Source of the DNA: Ruminiclostridium cellulolyticum H10
GTDB taxonomy: Bacteria; Bacillota; Clostridia; Acetivibrionales; DSM-1351
Reading direction: 5' to 3'
DNA length: 64,000 nt
Assembly: GCF_000022065.1 (NCBI RefSeq)
Contig: NC_011898.1
Span: 1,448,001 to 1,512,000 of the forward strand
Positions 7,106-15,631 of the stretch are shown one piece after another. Numbering within the stretch: position 1 is the stretch's first letter; every line of letters begins with the position of its first letter. Below the pieces are notes generated by a model. The model had not been told where the DNA came from. It saw only the letters and a program-made list of their open reading frames with translations, and searched no databases. Made by a program: the position numbers and the translations under genes.

Positions 7106-9373
7106 ATGGGGAAATTAATGAAACATCTTAAACCTCATATAATATCAATTATTGGCATAGTATTGTTTTTATTCATTCAGGCCTATTGTGATTTGTCTCT
7201 GCCTGACTATATGTCCCATATCGTTAATGTAGGCATACAGCAGGGAGGTATTGAAAATGCTGTTCCTGACATAATCAGAAAAACTGAGATGGACAAAATA
7301 ACTTTTCTAATGAACGATGATGATAAAAAAAATGTTTTGGATAATTACGTCTTAATTGAAAAGGGTAAAGCATCTCAGGAGGATATGGATAAGTACTTAA
7401 AAAAGTATCCGGAAATTAAAAATAATGATGTATATAAGCTGAACACAAGTGACAATGCAGTTATTGACAAGATTAACACAGCAGTAGGTAAGCCGATGAT
7501 ATTTGTCGGGGCTATTGAAGGTTCAATCAAAATGCCGGATACTTCGTCGGAAAAAAACAGTAATACGACCGGTGACAGCCAGATGAAAAAATTATTTGCC
7601 AATGTACCCAAGGGAACTGATCCTTTTACTGTTATAGCAAAGCTTCCAAAAGAACAGTTGGAAGAAATAATGAAAACGGTAAATGAGAAATTTGAGGGTA
7701 TGCCCGACAGTATAATTACACAGAGTGCAACTACTTATGTAAAAGCTGAGTATAACACTCTTGGAAGAGATACGGGAAGTCTTCAATCCAACTATATACT
7801 TATTGCAGGTTTAAAGATGCTTTTTATATCCCTTATCAGTATGGTTGCTACTGTTATAGTTGGTTTGATTGCAGCAAGGGTATCTGCTGGTGTGGGTAGA
7901 AGTATGAGAAAGAATGTATTTGAAAATGTTGTAGGCTTTTCAAATGCCGAATTTGATAAATTTTCAACTTCATCGCTTATTACAAGAAGTACCAACGATA
8001 TACAGCAGGTACAGATTTTTCTGGTTATGTTGCTAAGAATTGTATTCTATGCTCCTATATTGGGTATAGGCGGTGTATTAAAGGTATTAAAAACGGATAC
8101 ATCCATGACTTGGGTTATAGGAGTTGGGGTTTTAGCCATAATGATTTTAGTAGCGATTTTATTCGCTGTAGCAATGCCTAAATTTAAAAGTATGCAGAAG
8201 CTGGTTGACAGGCTTAACCTTGTAACACGTGAATCCTTGACAGGTATGCTTGTAATCAGAGCTTTTGGTACGCAGAAGACAGAGGAACAGAAATTTGAAC
8301 AGGCAAATACCAATTTTACCAGGAACAATCTGTTTGTAGGAAGAGTCATGTCAGCTATGTTCCCTGCAATGATGCTTCTGATGAATGGTGTTATGATATT
8401 AATAGTATGGGTTGGTGCACACCAGATAGATATGGGAAATATGCAGGTTGGTAATATGATGGCATTTATTCAATATGCTATGCTGATTATTATGGCCTTC
8501 CTTATGATATCAATGGTTTCCATAATTCTGCCGCGTGCATCAGTATCAATAACACGTATAGGTGAGGTTATTGATACAAAAGGCTCTATTAAGGACCCTG
8601 CTGCATCCGGAAATTTTGTAAAAGAAATGAAGGGGAATGTAGAATTTAAGAATGTATCATTTAGATATCCTGGTGCAGAGGATGACGTTATATCTAATGT
8701 AAGCTTTACAGCAAAGCCAGGTCAGACTACTGCGTTTATAGGAAGTACGGGAAGCGGAAAATCAACCCTTATCAACCTTATACCAAGGTTTTATGATGTG
8801 ACTGAAGGACAGATTCTTATTGGCGGAGTTGATATAAGGGATGTTTCACAGCATGATTTGAGACAAAAAATAGGATATGTTCCGCAAAAAGGTATTTTAT
8901 TCTCAGGTACAATTGAAAGCAACCTTAAATACGGTTATGAGTCAGCTAGCGAGGAAGATATCCGAACTGCTGCTGAGATAGCACAGGCTGCGGATTTTAT
9001 AAACGAGAAGGAAGAGGGCTTTAAGACTGATATTTCACAAGGCGGTACAAATGTATCAGGCGGACAGAAACAAAGGCTTTCAATTGCCCGTGCTCTTGTT
9101 AAAAAACCTGAAATATTTATATTTGATGATAGCTTTTCTGCATTGGACTTTAAAACAGACGCAGCGTTAAGAAGGGCACTTAAAGAAAAGATAAAAGGTG
9201 CAACAATACTTGTTGTAGCACAGAGAATAAGCACGGTAATGACTGCGGACCAGATACTTGTTCTGGATGAAGGTCAGGTTGTAGGCATTGGAACTCATAG
9301 GGAACTTATGGAAACCTGCGATGTTTATAAACAGATTGCCTTATCTCAGTTATCAAAGGAGGAATTGGCATGA
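7106..9373 (+). CDS. Heterodimeric ABC exporter subunit with degenerate ATP site
   Basis: This 755-residue membrane-ATPase fusion is one half of a multidrug-type ABC exporter. A six-helix transmembrane domain has an insertion of roughly 170 residues (about residues 55-225) between helices 1 and 2, facing outside and rich in charged residues. The nucleotide domain has Walker A GSTGSGKST and signature VSGGQKQRLSIARAL. Walker B reads IFIFDDSFSALD, with Asp where the catalytic Glu normally stands: a degenerate site typical of heterodimeric exporters such as TM287/288. The stop overlaps the partner gene's start by 4 bp (ATGA). MarR control is inferred from the divergent gene. Substrate unknown. 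Confidence 0.9.
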   Translation: MGKLMKHLKPHIISIIGIVLFLFIQAYCDLSLPDYMSHIVNVGIQQGGIENAVPDIIRKTEMDKITFLMNDDDKKNVLDNYVLIEKGKASQEDMDKYLKKYPEIKNNDVYKLNTSDNAVIDKINTAVGKPMIFVGAIEGSIKMPDTSSEKNSNTTGDSQMKKLFANVPKGTDPFTVIAKLPKEQLEEIMKTVNEKFEGMPDSIITQSATTYVKAEYNTLGRDTGSLQSNYILIAGLKMLFISLISMVATVIVGLIAARVSAGVGRSMRKNVFENVVGFSNAEFDKFSTSSLITRSTNDIQQVQIFLVMLLRIVFYAPILGIGGVLKVLKTDTSMTWVIGVGVLAIMILVAILFAVAMPKFKSMQKLVDRLNLVTRESLTGMLVIRAFGTQKTEEQKFEQANTNFTRNNLFVGRVMSAMFPAMMLLMNGVMILIVWVGAHQIDMGNMQVGNMMAFIQYAMLIIMAFLMISMVSIILPRASVSITRIGEVIDTKGSIKDPAASGNFVKEMKGNVEFKNVSFRYPGAEDDVISNVSFTAKPGQTTAFIGSTGSGKSTLINLIPRFYDVTEGQILIGGVDIRDVSQHDLRQKIGYVPQKGILFSGTIESNLKYGYESASEEDIRTAAEIAQAADFINEKEEGFKTDISQGGTNVSGGQKQRLSIARALVKKPEIFIFDDSFSALDFKTDAALRRALKEKIKGATILVVAQRISTVMTADQILVLDEGQVVGIGTHRELMETCDVYKQIALSQLSKEELA

Positions 9374-11247
9374 GTGACAGAACAATAAACCGTGAAAAAT
9401 CCGGAAAACGAGACCATATGGGCGGAGGTCCAATGGGCGGCGGGCCAATGGGGATGAAAACAGAAAAAGCCAAGGACTTTAAGGGCACAATCAAAAAATT
9501 GCTTGCCTATATGAAACCCTACAAATTATCAATGATAATAGTACTTATATTTGCTATAGGCAGTGCTGGATTTTCCATTGTAGGACCAAAAATAATGGGA
9601 AAAGCGGTTACAAAGATTTATCTCGGTTTGGTCGAGAAGGTTAGCGGAACAGGTAAGGGTATTAACTTTGAATATATAGGAAAAACTTTATTATTTCTCA
9701 TAGGTTTATATGTTATAAGTGCCATATTCTCATTCATACAGGGTTATGTAATGTCAGGAGTTGCACAGAAGGTTTCATACAGGATGAGGAAAGAGCTTTC
9801 TCAAAAAATAAACCGTATGCCGTTGAAGTTTTTTGATAAAGTTACCCATGGAGAAGTTTTGTCAAGGGTTACAAATGATATTGATACCGTCAGCCAGACC
9901 TTGAACCAAAGCTTATCACAAATATTTTCTTCTTTTACAATACTTATCGGTGTATTGATAATGATGCTGTCAATAAGCTGGCTTATGACTTTGGCTTCAG
10001 TGCTTATTATACCGTTTTCTGTTATCTTTATATCGCTGATAGTTAAAAAGTCACAGAAGTACTTTAAATCACAACAGGAATATCTTGGTCATGTCAATGG
10101 CCACGTTGAAGAAATATTCAGTGGACACAACATAATGAAAGCCTTTAACGGTGAGAAAAAAGCAATTGAACAGTTTGACAGTATGAATAACACACTGTAT
10201 AAATCAGCATGGAAATCACAATTCCTGTCTGGTATGATGTTCCCAATAATGGGATTTATAGGTAATATTGGATATGTTTTAGTAACTATTCTTGGCGGTT
10301 GGCTTACAATTAAGAACAAGATTGAGGTTGGGGATATCGTTTCATTCATACAATATGTCCGTACATTCCAACAGCCAATAGGTCAGGCGGCACAAATAGC
10401 AAATGTGCTGCAGTCAACAGCGGCGGCAGCAGAAAGAGTTTTTGCTTTCCTAGAAGAAGAGGAAGAGACAAAGGATGTTTCAAACCCAGTAGATACAGAA
10501 AATGTTAAAGGCGGAGTTGAATTTAGAAATGTTCAATTCGGGTACAATCCTGAAAACATCATTATAAATGACTTCTCAGCCAAGGTGAAACCGGGTCAGA
10601 GAGTGGCTATAGTTGGTCCCACCGGTGCGGGTAAGACTACAATGGTAAAGCTTTTGATGCGTTTCTATGACTTGAACAGCGGTGATATATTCATTGATGG
10701 TATTAATATTAATGATTTTAAACGAAATGATTTACGTGACTTGTTCGGAATGGTTCTACAGGATACATGGTTGTTCAATGGAAGTATTATGGAAAATATC
10801 CGCTACGGAAGACTGGATGCAACTGATGAAGAGGTTAAGGAAGCTGCCAAGGCAGCACATGCCCACCACTTTATTAAGACCCTTCCGGAAGGTTACAACA
10901 TGATTTTGAATGAAGAGGCCAGCAATGTATCACAAGGTCAGAAACAGCTGCTGACAATAGCCAGAGCTATTCTGTCCGATCCTAAGATTCTTATTCTGGA
11001 TGAAGCAACAAGCTCGGTTGACACCCGTACAGAAGTATTGATACAAAGGGCAATGGAAAACCTGATGAAGGACAGAACAAGTTTTATCATTGCTCACAGA
11101 CTTTCTACAATCCGAGATGCTGATTTGATTATGGTTATGAAGGACGGAGATATCGTAGAACAGGGTAACCATGAGGAACTCCTCACAGCCAATGGATTCT
11201 ATGCTTCATTATATAACAGCCAGTTTGAAATCTCAGAGGTATCTTAA
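9370..11247 (+). CDS. Heterodimeric ABC exporter subunit with consensus Walker B
   Basis: This 625-residue partner has six transmembrane helices (about residues 50-340) and an ATPase domain with Walker A GPTGAGKTT, Walker B ILILDEATSSVD with the catalytic Glu, and H-loop IAHRLSTI. Its signature reads VSQGQKQLLTIARAI, with Gln for the first Gly, so the two signatures in the heterodimer differ, as expected when one site is degenerate. The N-terminus has an odd Met/Gly-rich tail (HMGGGPMGGGPMGM) before the first helix. It is translationally coupled to the upstream subunit. Confidence 0.92.
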   Translation: MSDRTINREKSGKRDHMGGGPMGGGPMGMKTEKAKDFKGTIKKLLAYMKPYKLSMIIVLIFAIGSAGFSIVGPKIMGKAVTKIYLGLVEKVSGTGKGINFEYIGKTLLFLIGLYVISAIFSFIQGYVMSGVAQKVSYRMRKELSQKINRMPLKFFDKVTHGEVLSRVTNDIDTVSQTLNQSLSQIFSSFTILIGVLIMMLSISWLMTLASVLIIPFSVIFISLIVKKSQKYFKSQQEYLGHVNGHVEEIFSGHNIMKAFNGEKKAIEQFDSMNNTLYKSAWKSQFLSGMMFPIMGFIGNIGYVLVTILGGWLTIKNKIEVGDIVSFIQYVRTFQQPIGQAAQIANVLQSTAAAAERVFAFLEEEEETKDVSNPVDTENVKGGVEFRNVQFGYNPENIIINDFSAKVKPGQRVAIVGPTGAGKTTMVKLLMRFYDLNSGDIFIDGININDFKRNDLRDLFGMVLQDTWLFNGSIMENIRYGRLDATDEEVKEAAKAAHAHHFIKTLPEGYNMILNEEASNVSQGQKQLLTIARAILSDPKILILDEATSSVDTRTEVLIQRAMENLMKDRTSFIIAHRLSTIRDADLIMVMKDGDIVEQGNHEELLTANGFYASLYNSQFEISEVS

Positions 11248-11260
11248 TTAGCATAAAATA

Positions 11261-11311
11261 GGGGTTGTCGCAAAACAGAAAAACTTTCTGTTTTGTAACA
11301 GCCCCTTTTTA
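11261..11311 (+). terminator. Rho-independent terminator after ABC exporter operon
   Basis: GGGGTTGT...CAAAACAGA pairs with TCTGTTTTG...ACAGCCCC in a long stem, followed by TTTTT at 11306. It ends the exporter operon just before the convergent DUF1015 gene. Confidence 0.9.
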
Positions 11312-11324
11312 TCTATTAAATGGG

Positions 11325-12629
11325 TTATTTTATCTTTCTGCACTCCAGATAAAAACGCTTTTCTTCTGCTTCTCCCATGGAGAAAGTTTTCCTTGGCAAA
11401 GCACCGTCTAAAATAACAGTTTTGAAAAGTTCAGTTTTATTCATTGACGGCAAATAAATGCCCATGTTTCCCGGTTGTGCCCCGAGTTTTGTTACAACAT
11501 CCTCACCGTGAATATAATCAATTTTTACTTGAGGGTGTTCTTTTATGTAGTAATCCAAAAAGGCTTGCAGTGTACCTACTTCCAGATTGCTTACAGGATT
11601 ATCAATCTGGATTTCTCCCGAGCCATCTGAAGTAATATATTTAAAGGTATGTTCCTTTGATGCTTTATTCTTTGAATTGGCCTTATAGTATAGGGCAAAT
11701 TCTTTTAGTAAATTTTTGGAATCAACATTAAATAAGACTCTGTGAATAGGTTCAAACACGAGGCCTTCATCATGTACATTTACAAGCTCTACTAATGCGT
11801 ATCTGGCAGGGTGGTTTTGCTGCTCTTCGTAGGAAAGGCACAACTTGACATTTTCCCAGTGGCCTTTTGCCGAGGCAAGGGAATGGTTTCCATCGCCTAC
11901 TGCAAATAACAGTACATCGTTTTGGTTTTCCAGACCGTATTTGTTACGGTAACTTTCCAAATCGGAAAGCTGACGAAGGGCATCTGCAACTGCGGAAATA
12001 TCCTTCTTATCAGACACATGGTAGCCTTTGATATGTCCGCCGTTCATCATAAGCTCAAAATCATACAGCTTTTCCAGAGTATCTGCTTTTTGGGCAAGCG
12101 GTTCAATGACTTTCTTATCCGGATCATCTATCAGAACCATTATATGCGGAAGCTCGATAGGGGCATTTTGACGAATTTTTATACGGGGTGGAAGCCTTTC
12201 AATAACGGTACCTTCAGTAGCTCTTATTAGTGTGCTGGAACCCTTTGTATAGTCATAATGTTCAAGATCAAGTGCAACCATTAACCCCTTTCTGGACTGG
12301 GTATGGGAGGTTTTCCTGTCAACAAGGATAAAACATTCATCAAGCTCATTAATTATACCTGATTGTATATAGTTTTCCATATTGTTGTTTATTGTATTAA
12401 TCCTTGTATCATTGTCACCATCCTCCAGATACACCTCAGGAAAAATTATATTGTAAGTAGAGGGATTACCCTTAGTAAGTTCTGCAACTTTTTCCCAATA
12501 ACTGCGTTCGGATGTGTATTGATCACATGCGACAACAGCCCATTTTTCAAGCTGATACTTTGAATCAGGCAGCATTATTTTAGGCACAAATAATCCTAAT
12601 TCAGATAGAGTTTTTTTGTAATTATCCAT
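11325..12629 (-). CDS. DUF1015 family protein
   Basis: This 434-residue protein matches the DUF1015 family, widespread in anaerobes and without a settled function. Visible family features are FVPKIMLPDSKYQLEKWAVV near the N-terminus, YTSERSYWEKV, and the central LLFAVGDGNHSLASAKGHWE, a conserved Gly-Asp-Gly-Asn-His block that looks like an active-site loop. Members are often found near serine/glycine genes; here the riboswitch-controlled serA is about 5 kb away on the other strand. ATG 12629 is chosen because GTGAGG lies seven bases upstream; that same GTG is a possible earlier start four codons out. It is a single-gene transcript convergent with the exporter operon. Confidence 0.85.
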   Translation of the reverse strand: MDNYKKTLSELGLFVPKIMLPDSKYQLEKWAVVACDQYTSERSYWEKVAELTKGNPSTYNIIFPEVYLEDGDNDTRINTINNNMENYIQSGIINELDECFILVDRKTSHTQSRKGLMVALDLEHYDYTKGSSTLIRATEGTVIERLPPRIKIRQNAPIELPHIMVLIDDPDKKVIEPLAQKADTLEKLYDFELMMNGGHIKGYHVSDKKDISAVADALRQLSDLESYRNKYGLENQNDVLLFAVGDGNHSLASAKGHWENVKLCLSYEEQQNHPARYALVELVNVHDEGLVFEPIHRVLFNVDSKNLLKEFALYYKANSKNKASKEHTFKYITSDGSGEIQIDNPVSNLEVGTLQAFLDYYIKEHPQVKIDYIHGEDVVTKLGAQPGNMGIYLPSMNKTELFKTVILDGALPRKTFSMGEAEEKRFYLECRKIK

Positions 12630-12821
12630 TTTATACCTCACAATTTAGCGAATTAAAGTGTTACGTAAATTCTACATTAATTGCACTTTTTAGTCAATTT
12701 ACCAAACGAATTTCAATAATAAATTTTGGGATTTATAATATTTAAGTTTATCTGAATGATTTAAAAAATAAAACAAATAATAATGTATGTACAAATTTGA
12801 AAATAACAGATTCTATCAAAA

Positions 12822-13382
12822 GTGCAGGTGAACAGAATTTTGAATATGTACAGCCATGTTTTAGGACTGCCGGTAATAAGTGCAAGCAATGGATTGAAAA
12901 TAGGAAATCTGAAAGATGTAGTATTTTCCAAAGAGAACAAAGGTGTAATAGCTTTTGTAATGGAAAAAGGAGGTAATCCTGTAAAAGGTAACGTGGTAAT
13001 GCTGCACGACGTTCTTAGTCTAGGTAATGATGCATTAATAGTTAGTAATTCTAACTGTTTGCTTAATTACAGGAAGTTTAAGAAATCTATTGAAATAAGT
13101 GAAAAAATTAAGCTTCTCGGATTGAAAATATATACTCGGCAAGGTGAGGATATAGGAGTTGTACAAGATATACTTTTTGACTACAGGACTGGAAAGGTTG
13201 AGGGAGTAAAGGTTTCAGACGGTCTGGTTCAGGATATCCTCGGAGGAAGAAATATTCTGCCCTTTATTGGTAAGGTTGAGATAAGTAACAGCAATATTCT
13301 TATTGAAAGCGGAGCAGTTGAAGAAATGGTTAGTACAGGCGGAGGTTTACGAAGCCGGCTTGGAAACAATACTTTATTGTAA
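12822..13382 (+). CDS. PRC-barrel domain protein
   Basis: This protein of about 186 residues has two PRC-barrel repeats: one in VISASNGLKIGNLKDVVFSK and another in GLKIYTRQGEDIGVVQDILF followed by YRTGKVEGVKVSDG. PRC barrels occur in RimM and in small sporulation or photosystem assembly proteins; in Firmicutes this two-repeat type is of unknown function. The start is uncertain: GTG 12822, GTG 12828, TTG 12840 (AGGTG nine bases upstream) and ATG 12846 are all in frame. It sits directly before a small membrane protein gene and an AI-2E-type permease gene, an arrangement I recall from other clostridia. Confidence 0.8.
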   Translation: MQVNRILNMYSHVLGLPVISASNGLKIGNLKDVVFSKENKGVIAFVMEKGGNPVKGNVVMLHDVLSLGNDALIVSNSNCLLNYRKFKKSIEISEKIKLLGLKIYTRQGEDIGVVQDILFDYRTGKVEGVKVSDGLVQDILGGRNILPFIGKVEISNSNILIESGAVEEMVSTGGGLRSRLGNNTLL

Positions 13383-13399
13383 AACAGGAGGAGTGAGCT

Positions 13400-13579
13400 A
13401 TGTTGAGAAATTTTACAAAAGGTTTGGTAATCGGAGGCTTAATCGGTGCATCTATTAGTGTTTTAACGAATCCTGAGGTGGTTGACCCCAGAATGAGAAG
13501 ACGAATGATGAAATCGGGAAGAAAAATTTTACACAGATCGAATAATATGCTGGGTGAAATGATTCAAATGTTCAGATGA
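13400..13579 (+). CDS. Small membrane-associated protein (59 residues)
   Basis: A 59-residue frame starts at ATG 13400 behind AGGAGGAG at 13387-13394. The N-terminus GLVIGGLIGASISVLT is a Gly-rich single hydrophobic segment like the start of YtxH-type proteins, followed by a strongly basic tail with RMRRRMMKSGRKILHR. It lies 17 bp behind the PRC-barrel gene, so the two are likely co-expressed. Function unknown; the YtxH resemblance rests on the glycine-rich helix and size only. Confidence 0.7.
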   Translation: MLRNFTKGLVIGGLIGASISVLTNPEVVDPRMRRRMMKSGRKILHRSNNMLGEMIQMFR

Positions 13580-13606
13580 ACAAAGATATTAACAAACCGA
13601 TAAGTC

Positions 13607-13641
13607 AGGGGGGGCTGCTGCATAAATAAGCAGCAGACCCG
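13607..13641 (+). promoter_or_regulatory. GC-rich hairpin upstream of AI-2E-type permease gene
   Basis: GGGCTGCTGC and GCAGCAGACCC form a strong stem around an 8-base A/T loop. No T-run follows, so it is less likely to be a terminator than an mRNA-stabilising or translation-modulating leader hairpin. Confidence 0.5.
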
Positions 13642-13664
13642 TAAACCCCAAAATGGAGTATGCT

Positions 13665-14714
13665 ATGATAAACACGAGAAAAATTATATTTTACATAATA
13701 CTAGTACTTTTATTGATTGGCACAGCAGTATTTGTCTATTATTATATTGATAAACTTATTAAGATTCTTCTTCCATTTTTTATAGCGGCCTTAATTGCAT
13801 ATATAATTTACCCTCTGGTCATAAGGTTTGAACGAAAAGGGATAAAAAGAAGTGTTTCCATAATTTTAGTTTACTTTTTTATTGCGCTTACACTGATTTT
13901 TTTCGGTGTTTACATTATGCCTGAGGTTTTAAACAATGGAAAGGAACTTTTTAAAACTCTTCCCAGTATAACAAGCAGTTACCGGGAATACTTCAATAAC
14001 TGTATTTCCAGAATAAAGGCAAGCAAATGGCCACCGGAAGTAAAAAATCTGATTTTCAATGAGATTAACTATGGTTCTGGCTTCCTGCAGGTATATGCTG
14101 CCAGGATAATAAAGAAAACACTTTCTGTACTTGCTTCTTCATTAGTAATCATGCTTAATATAATACTATCCATGATAATTGCATATTATTTTTTAAAGGA
14201 CGCTGAAACTCTAAAAAACTCGGCCCTTATGCTAGTGCCTAAAAAAATGAGAAATGATATCATTAATACTGGCAGAGAATTAAATGCAATTGCAACCCAT
14301 TTCATACAGGGCCAGCTTATGACGGCACTTATAGTTGGCACTATGGAGACTATGGGACTTTATCTTGTAAGGGTAAAATATCCTTTTGCACTTGGACTTC
14401 TTGGAGGCGTGGCAAATATTATTCCATATTTCGGCCCATTTCTGGGAGCCATACCTGCGATAGCAGTAGCATTGCTGCAATCTCCTTATAAAGCAGCTCT
14501 GGCGGCACTTGTTTTTATAGTAGTTCAACAAATTGACAATGCATTTATTTCTCCAAAAATCATTGAAGGTAAGCTGGGTCTGCATCCTGTGACAACTATC
14601 ATTGCGGTGCTGATAGGGGGAGAATTTTTTGGTATCATAGGTATGTTGATAGGAGTGCCTGTGACGGCAATGCTGAAGGTTATACTTAAAAAAGTCGTGG
14701 ATTTGATAGTATAG
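13665..14714 (+). CDS. AI-2E family (PerM-type) membrane transporter
   Basis: This 349-residue membrane protein has about eight hydrophobic segments and family landmarks such as FFIAALIAYIIYPLV near the N-terminus and LLGGVANIIPYFGPFLGAIP near residue 250, the conserved N-x-I-P-Y-x-G-P motif. Members include TqsA-like exporters, sporulation permeases and Na+/H+ antiporters, so the substrate is open. ATG 13665 is preferred because TGGAG ends six bases before it; ATG 13653 overlaps that site. In clostridia this gene often lies near alaS. Confidence 0.85.
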   Translation: MINTRKIIFYIILVLLLIGTAVFVYYYIDKLIKILLPFFIAALIAYIIYPLVIRFERKGIKRSVSIILVYFFIALTLIFFGVYIMPEVLNNGKELFKTLPSITSSYREYFNNCISRIKASKWPPEVKNLIFNEINYGSGFLQVYAARIIKKTLSVLASSLVIMLNIILSMIIAYYFLKDAETLKNSALMLVPKKMRNDIINTGRELNAIATHFIQGQLMTALIVGTMETMGLYLVRVKYPFALGLLGGVANIIPYFGPFLGAIPAIAVALLQSPYKAALAALVFIVVQQIDNAFISPKIIEGKLGLHPVTTIIAVLIGGEFFGIIGMLIGVPVTAMLKVILKKVVDLIV

Positions 14715-14780
14715 ATTCTATTGCTTTAATACACAAGATTATTTATTATATAAATAAAAGGTTATGGGAACGGAGAGAAT

Positions 14781-15017
14781 ATGAAGCTTGCAAGGAAGAC
14801 CAAATTAACTATTATTGTTGTAATTGCCGGGATATTGATTTTGTATGGTATACTTGACAGGATTTTTTCCTTCAATTTGAACCCAAAAAAAGTAAATGAC
14901 GTGGGTATGGTTTTAATGATAGTGGCTTTTGTACTGCTTTTCAGTGATAACAAAAGAAAAAACTATTCATCAACTGATGAAACAAACAGTGACAAAGACA
15001 AAGAAAATCACACTTGA
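14781..15017 (+). CDS. Small two-helix membrane protein, hypothetical
   Basis: This 78-residue protein starts at ATG 14781 behind CGGAGAG. It has two hydrophobic segments (LTIIVVIAGILILYGIL and VGMVLMIVAFVLLFS) joined by a short basic loop, and a polar acidic/basic C-terminal tail. I do not recognise a family. Its last codons overlap the promoter of the following T-box transcript. Confidence 0.6.
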   Translation: MKLARKTKLTIIVVIAGILILYGILDRIFSFNLNPKKVNDVGMVLMIVAFVLLFSDNKRKNYSSTDETNSDKDKENHT

Positions 15018-15042
15018 CAGTCAAGCTCATATTATATATCAT
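15014..15042 (+). promoter_or_regulatory. Promoter of the valS T-box transcript
   Basis: TTGACA (15014-15019) is followed after 17 bp by TATCAT (15037-15042). It overlaps the stop codon of the preceding small gene and lies about 20 bp before the T-box leader. Confidence 0.7.
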
Positions 15043-15061
15043 AAATTTAATATATTTTTTG

Positions 15062-15336
15062 AAATATGACATGGAATAAAGGCTGTGAATAAGAGGAGTA
15101 TACAGTTAGCTGATACCCAAAGAGAGAAGTGGTTGGTGAAAAGCTTCGGATCGGGACTGTAGAAGGTAGCTTGGGAGCTCTGCACCGAAGTAACAGTAGG
15201 CTGCAGCGGGGTTGCGAACGTTAACTCGTCAGAGATCATCAATAGATTTATAGGATTTGACCTGTAACATTTATTCGTGAATTTTGGTGGTACCGCGAAA
15301 CATGACTTCGTCCAAATACTGGACGGAGTTTTTTTA
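15062..15336 (+). promoter_or_regulatory. T-box leader (valine-responsive) with terminator
   Basis: The leader shows the Stem I K-turn/loop region (AAGAGGAGTA), the distal AGAGAGAA...GGTTGGTGAAAA motif, a TACAGT/ACTGTA stem above the specifier loop, the T-box core GGTGGTACCGCG (15286-15297), and a terminator of ACTTCGTCC and GGACGGAGT (15305-15330) followed by T7. The specifier loop reads GAAG then GTA (15166-15168), a valine codon, which fits valS downstream. Uncharged tRNA-Val would pair with GTA and the UGGU bulge and favour antitermination. Confidence 0.93.
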
Positions 15337-15359
15337 ATTCTTAAGAAAGGAGAAAATAT

Positions 15360-15599
15360 ATGAAACCTATTGAAATATTGTCTCTGGTTATAATGGCTAT
15401 TGGATTTATTAGTGTTTATATGGCAAAAACAATAGTGAGAAAGTTTGATCTTGCGAAAAAACAGAATTGTGAGCACGAATCAGAAATGACAGAACAGGAA
15501 GTAGAGGAATACAAGTTTAACAAGGCTGTTTTTAATATAAAAATAATAGGATTTATTGTGTCAACACTGGGAATTGCTTTATTAATTATTTTCAGATAG
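15360..15599 (+). CDS. Small two-helix membrane protein between T-box and valS
   Basis: This 79-residue protein starts at ATG 15360 behind AAAGGAG. It has an N-terminal hydrophobic segment ([18 protein letters not shown]), a charged middle with [16 protein letters not shown], and a second hydrophobic segment ([17 protein letters not shown]). It lies inside the valine-controlled transcript 32 bp before valS, so its expression should follow valine starvation. No family recognised. Confidence 0.65.
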   Translation: MKPIEILSLVIMAIGFISVYMAKTIVRKFDLAKKQNCEHESEMTEQEVEEYKFNKAVFNIKIIGFIVSTLGIALLIIFR

Positions 15600-15631
15600 T
15601 TTTATTTAAGAATAAACAGGAGGTAGTTTTT

